A DNA stretch of 64,000 nt, from the NCBI RefSeq assembly GCF_001984175.1, contig NZ_MTQP01000060.1:124001-188000 (forward strand). The letters run 5' to 3'. Source of the DNA: Saccharothrix sp. ALI-22-I (GTDB lineage: Bacteria; Actinomycetota; Actinomycetes; Mycobacteriales; Pseudonocardiaceae). This document shows positions 8,763 to 17,033 of this stretch, piece by piece. The first letter of the stretch is position 1; each line of letters opens with the position of its first letter. The translations under genes were made by a program, and so were the position numbers. The notes beneath the pieces were generated by a model. The model was not told where the DNA came from and made no database searches. It was given only the letters and a program-made list of their open reading frames with translations.

Positions 8763-10019
8763 TCACCCCGGCGTGCTGCCGCCCACCTTCCACCGCACCG
8801 GCACCGAACGCAGGCCGCGCAGCACGCCGAACGTGCGCCGGGGAGCGAACCCCTCCTCGGGCTCGAAATCGCCGAGGACCTCCAGCAACTCCTCGAAGAC
8901 CACACGCAGCTGAAGCCGCGCCAGGTGCATGCCCAGACACCGGTGCGCTCCGGCACCCCACCCGAGGTGGCGGGTCGGGTGGGCGCGGTCGAGACGGAAC
9001 CGCTCGCCGTCGGGGAAACGGGTCCGGTCGCGGTTGGCGCTGCCCCACACCAGCAACAGCCGGTCTCCCCGCACCAGGTCCACACCGGCGAGCACGGTGT
9101 CCCGGCGCGCGGTGCGTCCGGTGGCGGCCACCGCCGACTCGTGCCGCACGCTCTCCTCGATCACCGCGGGGAGCAACGTCCGGTCGGCCAGCACGCGAGC
9201 CCGGAGCCCGGCGTCGGTGGCCAGCACCAGGGCAGTGTTGGCGATGGTGTCGCCCGCCGTGAGAGTGCCCGCCGCCACCATCAGGAAGGCGTGCTTGAGC
9301 AGTTCCTCATCGGTCGCCGGCACACCGTCGACGGTGGTGTTGACCACCGCGCCGAGCACGTCGCGCACCGGAGCGCCGCGCCGTTCACCGATCAGTCCCG
9401 TCAGGAGCGCGGCGAGTCGACCGCCGGCCCCGGCGGCCTGCTCGGGTGACGTCGCTCCGAACAGGCCCCTGGTCAGGACGGCGAATTCCCCTCGGCGCGC
9501 ATCCGGCACGCCCAGGATCGTCGCGGTGACCAGCGGCGGGACTACCGCCGCGAACTCGGCCACCAGGTCCGCCTGCCCGCGAGGCGCCAACCGGGCCAGG
9601 ACCTCGCGCACCAGGCGCCGGATCTCGGGCTCGATCCGCGCTGCGGCGGCGGGGGTGAAGAACGGCTGCATCGCGCGCCGCCATACCGAGTGCCGGGGTC
9701 GGTCGGACTCGAACAGCGGTGCTGTCACCTTCTCCGACTGCGGCAGCACCATCGTCGCGCCCAGCCCGTCGACCGCGGAGGAGAACGTGTCGTCGTCCTT
9801 GGCCACCCGGTCGATCTCGTCCCAGCCGGTGACGACGAAGTAGCCGCCGTAGGCTCCGCTGTACGCCACTGGGCAGGCACTGCGCAGCTCGGCGGTCCGC
9901 TCGTGGATCACGTCACCGACGCCGGGCGCGAGGTGGTCGAAGTCCGCCATCCACCTCGGGGTCGACCCACCGCCTCCGCGGCTGCCGTGACCAGCGTCGA
10001 CCGCATCCCGACCCGCCAT
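8763..10019 (-). CDS. Cytochrome P450
   Basis: The 418-aa soluble bacterial P450 has the K-helix ExxR (EESVR), the heme loop LGWGAGAHRCLG with thiolate ligand C361, and the RFPDGERFRLDR meander. The I-helix reads AAGTLTAGDTIANT. Aligned with the usual AGx(D/E)T, the acidic residue is Leu while the Thr is kept, so proton delivery or reaction type may be unusual. The heme-loop Phe is replaced by Trp. I chose the start at 10019 (MAGRDAV); an ATG at 10040 would add 7 residues. No ferredoxin or reductase gene is adjacent. The gene converges with the LuxR-type regulator. Confidence 0.92.
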   Translation of the reverse strand: MAGRDAVDAGHGSRGGGGSTPRWMADFDHLAPGVGDVIHERTAELRSACPVAYSGAYGGYFVVTGWDEIDRVAKDDDTFSSAVDGLGATMVLPQSEKVTAPLFESDRPRHSVWRRAMQPFFTPAAAARIEPEIRRLVREVLARLAPRGQADLVAEFAAVVPPLVTATILGVPDARRGEFAVLTRGLFGATSPEQAAGAGGRLAALLTGLIGERRGAPVRDVLGAVVNTTVDGVPATDEELLKHAFLMVAAGTLTAGDTIANTALVLATDAGLRARVLADRTLLPAVIEESVRHESAVAATGRTARRDTVLAGVDLVRGDRLLLVWGSANRDRTRFPDGERFRLDRAHPTRHLGWGAGAHRCLGMHLARLQLRVVFEELLEVLGDFEPEEGFAPRRTFGVLRGLRSVPVRWKVGGSTPG

Positions 10020-10040
10020 CCGGACCTCCACTGTGATCAC

Positions 10041-11135
10041 TGTGTGTCAACAGGACTCGACATCCTCCGGCCGCCCCTTTCGGAGACAACCAGAGCTTGA
10101 TCACGAGCGGCACCCCCGGGTTGCCCGTCCATCCCGCACCGCCCGGACCTCCACCCCCAGTCGGTACGCGCACCTCCCCCTGAGCACATCCCATGCACCC
10201 CCTGGGTAGACATGCCCCACCCGGTACGGGACGCGCCTGATCGACCAGGGGGTTCGGTCTCGAAACCGGGGTTCGCAGGCGATTCCCTAGACCCGAAATC
10301 TGCGGCCCGGCCTCGTAGTCAATCCGGCGCGGTCATGGCCATGCTGGATCTTGCTCGGGCGGACACCGACCTGCCGTGCCAGGGGACGGCGACGGGTCGA
10401 CCGCAGCTTGCCGTCGGGGGGTGAGCTGCGGTCTGCCCGGCGCACACCGACGTCAAGGGGTCGGCGAGGTGCCCAGCTCCTCACCGACCCCGCATGTCGG
10501 CACAGGAAGGCGGGGGCAGATTATGAATACCGACGAGGGCGTCACGGCCTACACCTGGACGAGCTCGCCGTCCAGGCTGGCGTGGCAGTCGAGGCGTTGG
10601 AACGCTGGCGGCCGGACGCGTCGGACCGCCCGACGCCGAGGCTGACCGGACACTGGGTGCGAGGTGTTCGCCGTGGACCAGGCACGCATCGTTCTCGCAC
10701 GTGGATGAGCACCAGGGCATCCACTGTTCCTCCTCGACGAAGCCCGGCGGCAACAGGTGAATGTCCTCGGTGACGCGGTCGAGCGGGCCGTGGCCGCCTG
10801 TACCGATTCTCTGCGCGGTGTGGTCCGCGTCTTTGCATCGACCGACGCTGGGCCTGCTCCACCTGTACACCTTCGGACCAGGGCGAGGCCAGCCTCGTGG
10901 GTCGACATGAGGGTTGGGGGACCCCGGACGGGTCCACCCGGCAACAACGGCACCTCCCATGGGGCTATGACGAGCAAGGGGGATTCAGGGCGATGTGGAT
11001 CAGGGCCATTCGCGGTCACCGCGTCCGGGGGGCACGAACACGAAACTCACCTCCGCAGAGCCTCGGTCCCACGGCACGATTAAGCGGCGGCAAGTCATGG
11101 GGGGGCCACCTGTCGCTCGGTCGGGGAGAACTCGG
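10041..11135. other. Long gap with decayed coding remnants
   Basis: About 1.1 kb shows no intact gene. On the plus strand near 10550-10615 one frame reads HLDELAVQAGVAVEALERWR, which resembles the N-terminal helix-turn-helix of a MerR-type regulator. It has no usable start and its surroundings are noise, so it looks like a relic. No tRNA or clear attachment site was seen. Confidence 0.4.
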
Positions 11136-12542
11136 TTGAGCACCGGCATTATCCTCTGGCGGAAGCGGATCACCTCCGCACCAGTGCGGATTCGGCGGCA
11201 GGTATGCGCCTGGCAGTTGTGGAGCCGGCCGCGCGGTGTCGTGGTCTGGGTCCTGCTGGTCCACCTGTTCGTGGCCTGTGTAGGCGGTTGGCTGTCGGCA
11301 ACGGCCCGCGTGGCCGCGGACGATCTGATGCGCTTCGCCGCGCTGCTGACGGCGGCGGTGCTGCACATGGTGTTGACCAGGGAGCTCGAGGAACGCCGCC
11401 GCGGCACCCACCGCCCCGGTGGCGAATACGTGGACCAGACCAGCCTGTGGCTGGCCAGCGGCGCGCTCGTGCTGCCACTGCCGCTGACGCTGCTTCTGCT
11501 GGTGGGCGTCAGGACCCAGCGCTACCTCGTGGCCCGCCGTCCGCCGCACACCTTCGTGTTCACCACGTCCGCGGTCGCGGTGAGCATCCTGGGCACGGGC
11601 GCCGTGGCGACCGTGACGCGGCTGCGGGAATGGCTGACCGCCACCACGTCGCTGCCGGATCGCCCTGCCGAGATGGTCTGGGCGGCACTGGCCGTCGCGT
11701 CGGCCATGGCCAGCTACTTCGCCGGGCAGGCGGTGGTGATCGGCGTCGTGCGCGGACTGTCCACTAGGGACTGGTCGCCAGCCGGGCTGTTCGGTGACCG
11801 TGCCGCGAACATGGCCATCCTCAACACCTTGGCCCTGGCTGTCGGCATCGCCGTGCTCCAGATGCTCAGTCCGCTGCTCGTTCTGCTGCTCGTGCCCGTG
11901 GTCATTCGCTCAGCGCGCACCGAGCAACACCTCCAGCAGGCCCACGCCGACCGAGCGCAACTCAAGGCCGATGCCCTGCACGATCCACTGACCGGCCTGC
12001 TCAATCGCCGCGGCTTCGAGCCCGCTGCCGCGCTGGCCCTACTCGACGACGAACGCCTGGGGGAGCCGACAGCGTACTTGTTCGTCGACATCGACCGCTT
12101 CAAGCTGTGGAACGGTCGGATCGGACACCACGGTGCGGATGAGCTGCTCAGGGCGGTCGCCGAGGAACTGCGCCGGCAGATCAGACACCACGACGTGGTG
12201 TGCCGCTTCGGCGGCGAGGAAATGGTGGTGCTGCTGCGCGGCTCGGACCTCGACCAGGCCATGGAGGCGGGGGAGCGCATCCGCATCGCCGTCGAGGGCC
12301 TGCGTACGGCGGTCACCCTTCCCGCCGGTGGGAAACCGATCCGCATCGGCACCGACGGTGTTCCCTGTTGCACCGTGTCGGTCGGTATCGCCGTCACCCG
12401 GGGCGGCGGGAGCGACTTGGACGAACTCGCGCGGCGGGCCGACGGGGCGCTCTTCCGCGCCAAGAGCACGGGCCGTAACCGGGTGGTCGTAGCCACGGCA
12501 TCGTCGACCGCAGCTCTCGTCGAGACGGACACTCCCAGCTGA
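11136..12542 (+). CDS. Membrane diguanylate cyclase (GGDEF domain)
   Basis: The 468-aa protein has about six hydrophobic helices in its N-terminal half (for example VVVWVLLVHLFVACVGGWL and NTLALAVGIAVLQMLSPLLVLLL). A C-terminal GGDEF domain begins at HDPLTGLLNRRGFE. The active-site motif is GGEEM near residue 360, a variant of GG(D/E)EF with Met in place of Phe. An inhibitory I-site, RHHD, lies exactly five residues upstream, so product feedback is expected. It would make cyclic di-GMP from GTP at the membrane. I chose the TTG at 11136 because GGGGAGA lies 7 bases upstream; an ATG at 11097 has no good ribosome-binding site. It has no EAL domain. Confidence 0.88.
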   Translation: MSTGIILWRKRITSAPVRIRRQVCAWQLWSRPRGVVVWVLLVHLFVACVGGWLSATARVAADDLMRFAALLTAAVLHMVLTRELEERRRGTHRPGGEYVDQTSLWLASGALVLPLPLTLLLLVGVRTQRYLVARRPPHTFVFTTSAVAVSILGTGAVATVTRLREWLTATTSLPDRPAEMVWAALAVASAMASYFAGQAVVIGVVRGLSTRDWSPAGLFGDRAANMAILNTLALAVGIAVLQMLSPLLVLLLVPVVIRSARTEQHLQQAHADRAQLKADALHDPLTGLLNRRGFEPAAALALLDDERLGEPTAYLFVDIDRFKLWNGRIGHHGADELLRAVAEELRRQIRHHDVVCRFGGEEMVVLLRGSDLDQAMEAGERIRIAVEGLRTAVTLPAGGKPIRIGTDGVPCCTVSVGIAVTRGGGSDLDELARRADGALFRAKSTGRNRVVVATASSTAALVETDTPS

Positions 12543-13089
12543 GCTGCCGGAGCAAATCTCACGGAAAGTTACGTGTCACAGGAGCGGTGTACGCCATCCG
12601 AGTGTTAGTCTGACATTGGCTCGCGAAGCCGATCACCTCACGGTGAGCGACGACGCGAGTCGAATTGCCCCCGTAAGGGGGGATTGCGAACACGTTGCGT
12701 ATCCGCGATCGTCGTCGGGACGGGAGAACCCTGGCGGCGGTCGGCAATCCGGCGGGACCGGCGCGCCGCATTATCGAACACCCGTTCGGTATGGAGCGTC
12801 ACCGAGGGTGAAGGTCGCTGGACGGGTAAGCCGGGGGGCTGCGCCCGACCACGATCTTCACCGGCAATCGCCGGACGGTACGCGGCGGGACTCGTGATCT
12901 GGGGGCGGCAAGGTCTGGACGGGCAACCCGGCTCGTGTTGCCGGGAGGTGACAAGCCTCGGCTCGTCCAGACCGCCGCAGCAGCACCGCCCGACGCGCAG
13001 GCCCCGCCTACGCGCACCGGGCACGGGGGCCTCGGCATTGCGCCGAGACCCCACTGGGAGACGACGTCCCGGTCACCCGACCGGGCCCG
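12543..13089. other. Hairpin-rich leader region of the transfer operon
   Basis: The gap has no gene but several stem-loops: GGCT/AGCC (about 12618), CTCAC/GTGAG (about 12635), and CCCC-GTAA-GGGG (about 12670). A large nested inverted repeat lies at 12912-12973 (separate entry). Its position directly before the transfer genes fits a promoter or leader, or an origin of transfer. Confidence 0.45.
12912..12973. repeat. Nested inverted repeat, candidate origin of transfer or structured leader
   Basis: A perfect 10-bp outer arm, GGTCTGGACG (12912-12921) and CGTCCAGACC (12964-12973), encloses a 6-bp inner hairpin, CCCGGC (12927-12932) and GCCGGG (12940-12945). It lies 116 bases upstream of the first transfer-operon gene. 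Function is inferred from position and symmetry only. Confidence 0.45.
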
Positions 13090-13809
13090 ATGAACAGCAA
13101 CAGCGCCGTCGGACTGGCCCACCCGGCCGACGGTGACGGCAACGGCGCGACGCCGGTGCCGCGACCAGTGTCGGGGGACACGGTGACGGGTGGGCAATTC
13201 GAGCCATTGCGTGTGGCGGGTGTAGCCGGTGGCGCCGGGGTCGGCACGTTTGTGCGACTCCTGACGATGGCCTTTCCTCGATCTCCGATCGTCGACGCCA
13301 ACCGGTACGCGGGTGGGCGCATCGACGTACTGGTCACCAATAACACCGTCGCCTCGGCGATGAACGTCGGCCCGGCACTGAACGAGGCCCTCCGGTTCCA
13401 CAAGCCGATCCTGGTCGTGATGGACACCCAGCGCGGGGTCGTCAAGAACGCCAACGTGCATTTGAACCTGGCACGCACCCACGCGTTCGCGGTATTCGAG
13501 GTGAGGCACCGCCGCGAATGGGTGGGCATGGCAGCCGCCCCCGGAAAGGCGATGCCCAAAGGGCGAGACCTGGCGATCCTGTGGACGGAATTGCCCAAGG
13601 CGATCAAGTCCATGCGCGACCAACGCACGTACATGGCGCTGTTCCAGCCCCGGTCGGCGTTGCCGCCGATCATCCCTTCGCACGCCGCAGGTCCGCGCAA
13701 CATCCCGCCTCACGCGCCTGTCGCCGGCGGTCTGCGCCGGACGTCGCTGTCGCGCGCCGGTCCGGGCGGGATCGGACTGTGGCCGCCGCCCACCGCAGGG
13801 CGGCCATAG
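13090..13809 (+). CDS. Degenerate P-loop protein at the head of the transfer operon
   Basis: The 239-aa protein has a strand-loop-helix FEPLRVAGVAGGAGVGTFVRLL, shaped like a Walker A motif but without the lysine (GGAGVGT). DVLVTNNTVAS and KPILVVMDTQRG follow and resemble later strands of ParA/MinD-type folds. It may be a pseudo-ATPase related to the TadZ/ParA group, which would act in positioning a secretion machine. The C-terminus after about 190 is Pro/Gly/Arg-rich. It is followed closely by transfer genes on the same strand. The family assignment is tentative. Confidence 0.6.
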   Translation: MNSNSAVGLAHPADGDGNGATPVPRPVSGDTVTGGQFEPLRVAGVAGGAGVGTFVRLLTMAFPRSPIVDANRYAGGRIDVLVTNNTVASAMNVGPALNEALRFHKPILVVMDTQRGVVKNANVHLNLARTHAFAVFEVRHRREWVGMAAAPGKAMPKGRDLAILWTELPKAIKSMRDQRTYMALFQPRSALPPIIPSHAAGPRNIPPHAPVAGGLRRTSLSRAGPGGIGLWPPPTAGRP

Positions 13810-13884
13810 GTCGCAGTCGCATTCTTTCGCGGCGGCCAGGGGGGCCGACCGCGCATTCCATATCACGTTGGGGGATCAGGCTTA

Positions 13885-14190
13885 ATGAGCGTGCATACGG
13901 TTGTGCTCGAATTCACTGACTTTCTTTCGCAGATCGAACTTCCCGATCCGGAGCCGATGGCGCCGGAAGGGCCGTTGGCAGATGGCGCGGAAACCATGCT
14001 GGCGTGGATGAAATGGGGTGGACTGGTCGGTGCGGTCGGTTGCGGGATGTGGGTCGGCATCGCGATGATCGTCGGTCGGCGCAATCGCAACAACATGGCG
14101 ATCGAGGGCGCCCTGGGAATTCCCTGGATTGTCGGCGGCGTCGCCATGGTGCTCGGGGCCGCCTCGTTCGTCGGATTCTTCGTCTCATGA
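13885..14190 (+). CDS. Small two-helix membrane protein (pilin/VirB2-like position)
   Basis: The 101-aa protein has a short acidic N-terminus and two hydrophobic segments, GGLVGAVGCGMWVGIAMIV and IVGGVAMVLGAASFVGFFV. They are separated by a basic loop, GRRNRNN. Size and topology resemble VirB2/TrbC pilin-like subunits and small channel proteins of actinobacterial transfer systems. No cleavable signal peptide is clear. Its stop overlaps the next start (ATGA), so the two genes are translationally coupled. The pilin role is inferred from context. Confidence 0.7.
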   Translation: MSVHTVVLEFTDFLSQIELPDPEPMAPEGPLADGAETMLAWMKWGGLVGAVGCGMWVGIAMIVGRRNRNNMAIEGALGIPWIVGGVAMVLGAASFVGFFVS

Positions 14191-15032
14191 GCCGCCACGA
14201 TGTGCACGGGCCGGCAACGCCCGTCGCGATGCTTGCCAGGGTCGCCGCGACCCTGCTGCTGGCGGTCTCCGCCCTGCTGACGGCCGCAGTCGGCGGCGTC
14301 GCCGCCGCAGGGGCCGACTCCGCGTCGTCGCAGGCTCAGGACCGGCCTCTGCCTGCCGAGTTGACGAAGTACGTGCCGGACTCGGCCGAGTGGAAGCGCG
14401 CCGCATGGATGGTGATCCCGACGTGCGCCGGGCGCGGCGGGGACTTCTCGCTGTGGGTGATCAGCGTTCTGCGCGACACCCCGGCACTGCTGGAGCACTA
14501 CCAGCCCAGCGCCTCGGCCGCCGCCGCACGGAACAAGGCGATCCTGGACGGCTACCGCGCGCTCGGCGAGAACGCCCTGGACACCGTGCCCGCCGGGTAC
14601 TGCGTCGACGACGTGCGCCGGTGGGCCGGTGCCGACGAGACGATGAAGCCCTTCGGGTTCGCGTGGGGCACCACCGGGCAGAGCTCCTTCTACTGCACCG
14701 ACCGCGACCCGGACTCGACCCGCGAGCAGGAGTACAACCGGCACGTCGGAGCCGAACGCGGCCCGTGCGACGGGTTCGCCATCTCCTGCGACGGCGCGAA
14801 GACCACGGGCGCGAAGACCGCGTGCGCGCAGTGGAACGCCTTCGCGGAGAACCACGTACGCCGGGTCGAGCAGGTGCGGCGCGACGCCATCGCGGCGCAC
14901 CCTGCGGTCGCTCGGGCGGCCGTCACGACGAGCGGCTCCTGGCTGCCGATGATCGGCATCGGCGCCGCTGGGCTGGCCGCGTTGCTGCTGGTGCCGCTGG
15001 TGCATCGCCGGGTCTCGCGCGGGAGGCGTTGA
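14187..15032 (+). CDS. Secreted cysteine-rich protein with C-terminal anchor
   Basis: The 281-aa protein has an N-terminal signal sequence (LARVAATLLLAVSALLTAAVGGVAAAGA) and a cysteine-rich extracellular domain. A C-terminal membrane helix (IGIGAAGLAALLLVPLV) precedes a basic tail. The domain carries the pattern KYVPDSxxWK, GGDFxLW, YCVDDVRRWAG, KPFGFxWG, YCTDR and AERxPCDGF. The same domain opens the next gene. Paired cysteines suggest disulfides outside the membrane. I chose the ATG at 14187, which overlaps the previous stop, rather than upstream codons. The family is not recognised; as part of the transfer apparatus it probably acts in the cell-envelope layer. Confidence 0.8.
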   Translation: MSRHDVHGPATPVAMLARVAATLLLAVSALLTAAVGGVAAAGADSASSQAQDRPLPAELTKYVPDSAEWKRAAWMVIPTCAGRGGDFSLWVISVLRDTPALLEHYQPSASAAAARNKAILDGYRALGENALDTVPAGYCVDDVRRWAGADETMKPFGFAWGTTGQSSFYCTDRDPDSTREQEYNRHVGAERGPCDGFAISCDGAKTTGAKTACAQWNAFAENHVRRVEQVRRDAIAAHPAVARAAVTTSGSWLPMIGIGAAGLAALLLVPLVHRRVSRGRR

Positions 15033-15035
15033 CCG

Positions 15036-17033
15036 GTGCCCCGCCTCGACCGCTCCCGTCCGCGCCTTCGCGCCCGTGTACGGCGACCGGCGCTGCTCGT
15101 CCTGCTGCTGGGCGTGCTGGCCCTGGTCACGGGTGCGCCGGCCGCGGCCGCACCGGTGACCGGCCTGGACGGCCTGCCCGCCGGCTTGCAGAAATACGTG
15201 CCCGACAGCGACGGCTGGAAGTCCTCGCCGTGGATGACCGCCCCGGACTGCGGGGACAAGGGCGGTGACTTCGGACTGTGGGCGGCAAGCATCATCGTCG
15301 ACACCCCCGAGCTGCTGGAACACTTCCAGGCCGGCGCGTTCGGTGCGGAGGTCGAGGCGCAGGACAAGCCGCGCAACGACGCCATTCTCGCGGGCTACCG
15401 CAGGCTGCCCGGCGAGATCGCCGCGTCGATCCCGCGCGACTACTGCGTGGACGACGTGCGGCGCTGGGCCGGTACCAGCCCGGACACCAAGCCCTTCGGC
15501 TTTCCGTGGGGCGTCACCGCGGGCGACGGGCACCAGACCTCGTACTACTGCACCGACCGGGCATCGGACGCCACCCGGGCCGGGGAGACCAACCGGTTCT
15601 TCGGCGCCGAACGCGCTCCTTGTGACGGCTTCCACATCGGCTGCGACAACGCCCAGGAGGTCGAGAAGCAGCGCTGCCAGGCATGGAACACCTTCAGCGA
15701 CGACTACGTGCGCCGCATCGAGGCGTTCCGCGCCAAGGCGCTCAACGACTTCCCCGCGCAAGGCGACGCGGACACCACCACCACGCTCAAGAGCCCCGGC
15801 GAGATCGCGCAGGACGTCACCGACTCGTGGTTCGGCGGCCTGACCGAGACCCTCGTCGAGGGCGCGGCGACCCTGCTGACCGAGTCGATGACCTGGTATC
15901 TGCGCGACGACCGCAGCGAAATGCTGTCCAGCCCCGCGATCGGCGAGATCCACGGCATGCTGCGCTATGTCGGGATCGCGCTGCTGGTCGGCGGGGTGAT
16001 CTGGCAGGGAATCCTGCTGATGTACCGCCGCAAGGCCGATCCGCTGGTCACGACCGGGATGGGCCTGCTGTCGTTCGTCGCCTGGTCCTCGCTCGGCGGC
16101 ACCGTCGCCATCCTGATCCACGAGGGCGGCGTCGCCCTGGTCGACCAGGTCCTCGACGACAGCATCCAGGACTTCTCCGAATCCACGACCGCCACACTGC
16201 TGGTGCTCACCCCGACGGCGCCGGGCGCCGTCTTCGGCCTGGCGCTGATCCTGCTGGTGCTCTCCTTCATCCAGTGGGGTCTGGGTTTCCTCCGTCTCGC
16301 GGGCTTGCTCGTCCTGTTGGCGCTGCTGCCTACGGCGGCGGCCGGGCAGATGACCGAGCGGACCAAGCCGTGGCTGCCCAAGGTGTTGGGCGTCGGCCTG
16401 GCCATCGACCTCCACCAGCCGGTCTCCGGGGTCATCTACGCCGTCGGATTCAAGTTCATGGGCACAGGCGGCACCCTCGCGTCCGCCCTGGTCGGCATCG
16501 CCGTGATCTTCCTCGCGGTCTTCAGCATGTCCACGTTGTTCAAGTTCTTCGACTGGGGCGGCCAGCAACTCGTCTCGGGCGGCGGGGGCGGCGGAGGTGC
16601 CGCGGCGATGGGGGCCGCCGCGTCGGCACTGGGCGGCGGGAGCGGAGCCGGCGCGTTCAGCCGGTTCATGGACCGCAGCGGCCCCGCCGGCAACCAGGAC
16701 GGAAACGACAGCGACGCGGCGTCGGTGACCCCCGCCCACAACGGCGACGGCCCATCCGGCGGACCGACAGGCGATCCGTCCGCGACGACCGCCCAGCCTC
16801 CGGGCAACGGCACAGCGACCCAACCCGCGCAGGGTGGCGACAACTCCGGAGTCGTCCCCGCCACCGGCGGCACCGGCATCCAGGGGGCGGCTGCGGGCAC
16901 GACGGCCACGGCGGGCGCGGCGGCCGGCCCTGTCGTCGCCGCGACCGCGGCGGCCGAGCAGGGCACGCAACAGATCGGTGGGGCGATGACCGGCTCGGAC
17001 GGTGCGGCCTCGAACGACGGGAACACACGATGA
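15036..17033 (+). CDS. VirB6/TrbL-like channel protein with cysteine-rich extracellular domain
   Basis: The 665-aa protein starts with GTG at 15036 (GGGAGG upstream, 3 bases after the previous stop). A signal-like helix (ALLVLLLGVLALVTGAPAAAA) is followed by the same cysteine-rich domain as the preceding gene (about 45-240). Five to seven membrane helices follow (about 305-505; for example YVGIALLVGGVIWQGILLMY and LVGIAVIFLAVFSMSTLFKF), as in VirB6/TrbL inner-membrane channel subunits. The tail, about 510-665, is a Gly/Ala/Thr/Pro-rich low-complexity stretch. It would form part of the DNA-transfer pore. The stop overlaps the next ATG by 4 bases. Confidence 0.82.
   Translation: MPRLDRSRPRLRARVRRPALLVLLLGVLALVTGAPAAAAPVTGLDGLPAGLQKYVPDSDGWKSSPWMTAPDCGDKGGDFGLWAASIIVDTPELLEHFQAGAFGAEVEAQDKPRNDAILAGYRRLPGEIAASIPRDYCVDDVRRWAGTSPDTKPFGFPWGVTAGDGHQTSYYCTDRASDATRAGETNRFFGAERAPCDGFHIGCDNAQEVEKQRCQAWNTFSDDYVRRIEAFRAKALNDFPAQGDADTTTTLKSPGEIAQDVTDSWFGGLTETLVEGAATLLTESMTWYLRDDRSEMLSSPAIGEIHGMLRYVGIALLVGGVIWQGILLMYRRKADPLVTTGMGLLSFVAWSSLGGTVAILIHEGGVALVDQVLDDSIQDFSESTTATLLVLTPTAPGAVFGLALILLVLSFIQWGLGFLRLAGLLVLLALLPTAAAGQMTERTKPWLPKVLGVGLAIDLHQPVSGVIYAVGFKFMGTGGTLASALVGIAVIFLAVFSMSTLFKFFDWGGQQLVSGGGGGGGAAAMGAAASALGGGSGAGAFSRFMDRSGPAGNQDGNDSDAASVTPAHNGDGPSGGPTGDPSATTAQPPGNGTATQPAQGGDNSGVVPATGGTGIQGAAAGTTATAGAAAGPVVAATAAAEQGTQQIGGAMTGSDGAASNDGNTR

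Noticed and set aside
10260-10300. GGTTCG-containing stretch resembling a tRNA T-arm
   Set aside because: No acceptor stem, D-arm or anticodon arm could be paired around it.
10481-11019. Overlapping minus-strand frames in the gap before the diguanylate cyclase
   Set aside because: No ribosome-binding site and Arg/Pro/Ser-rich composition without motifs.
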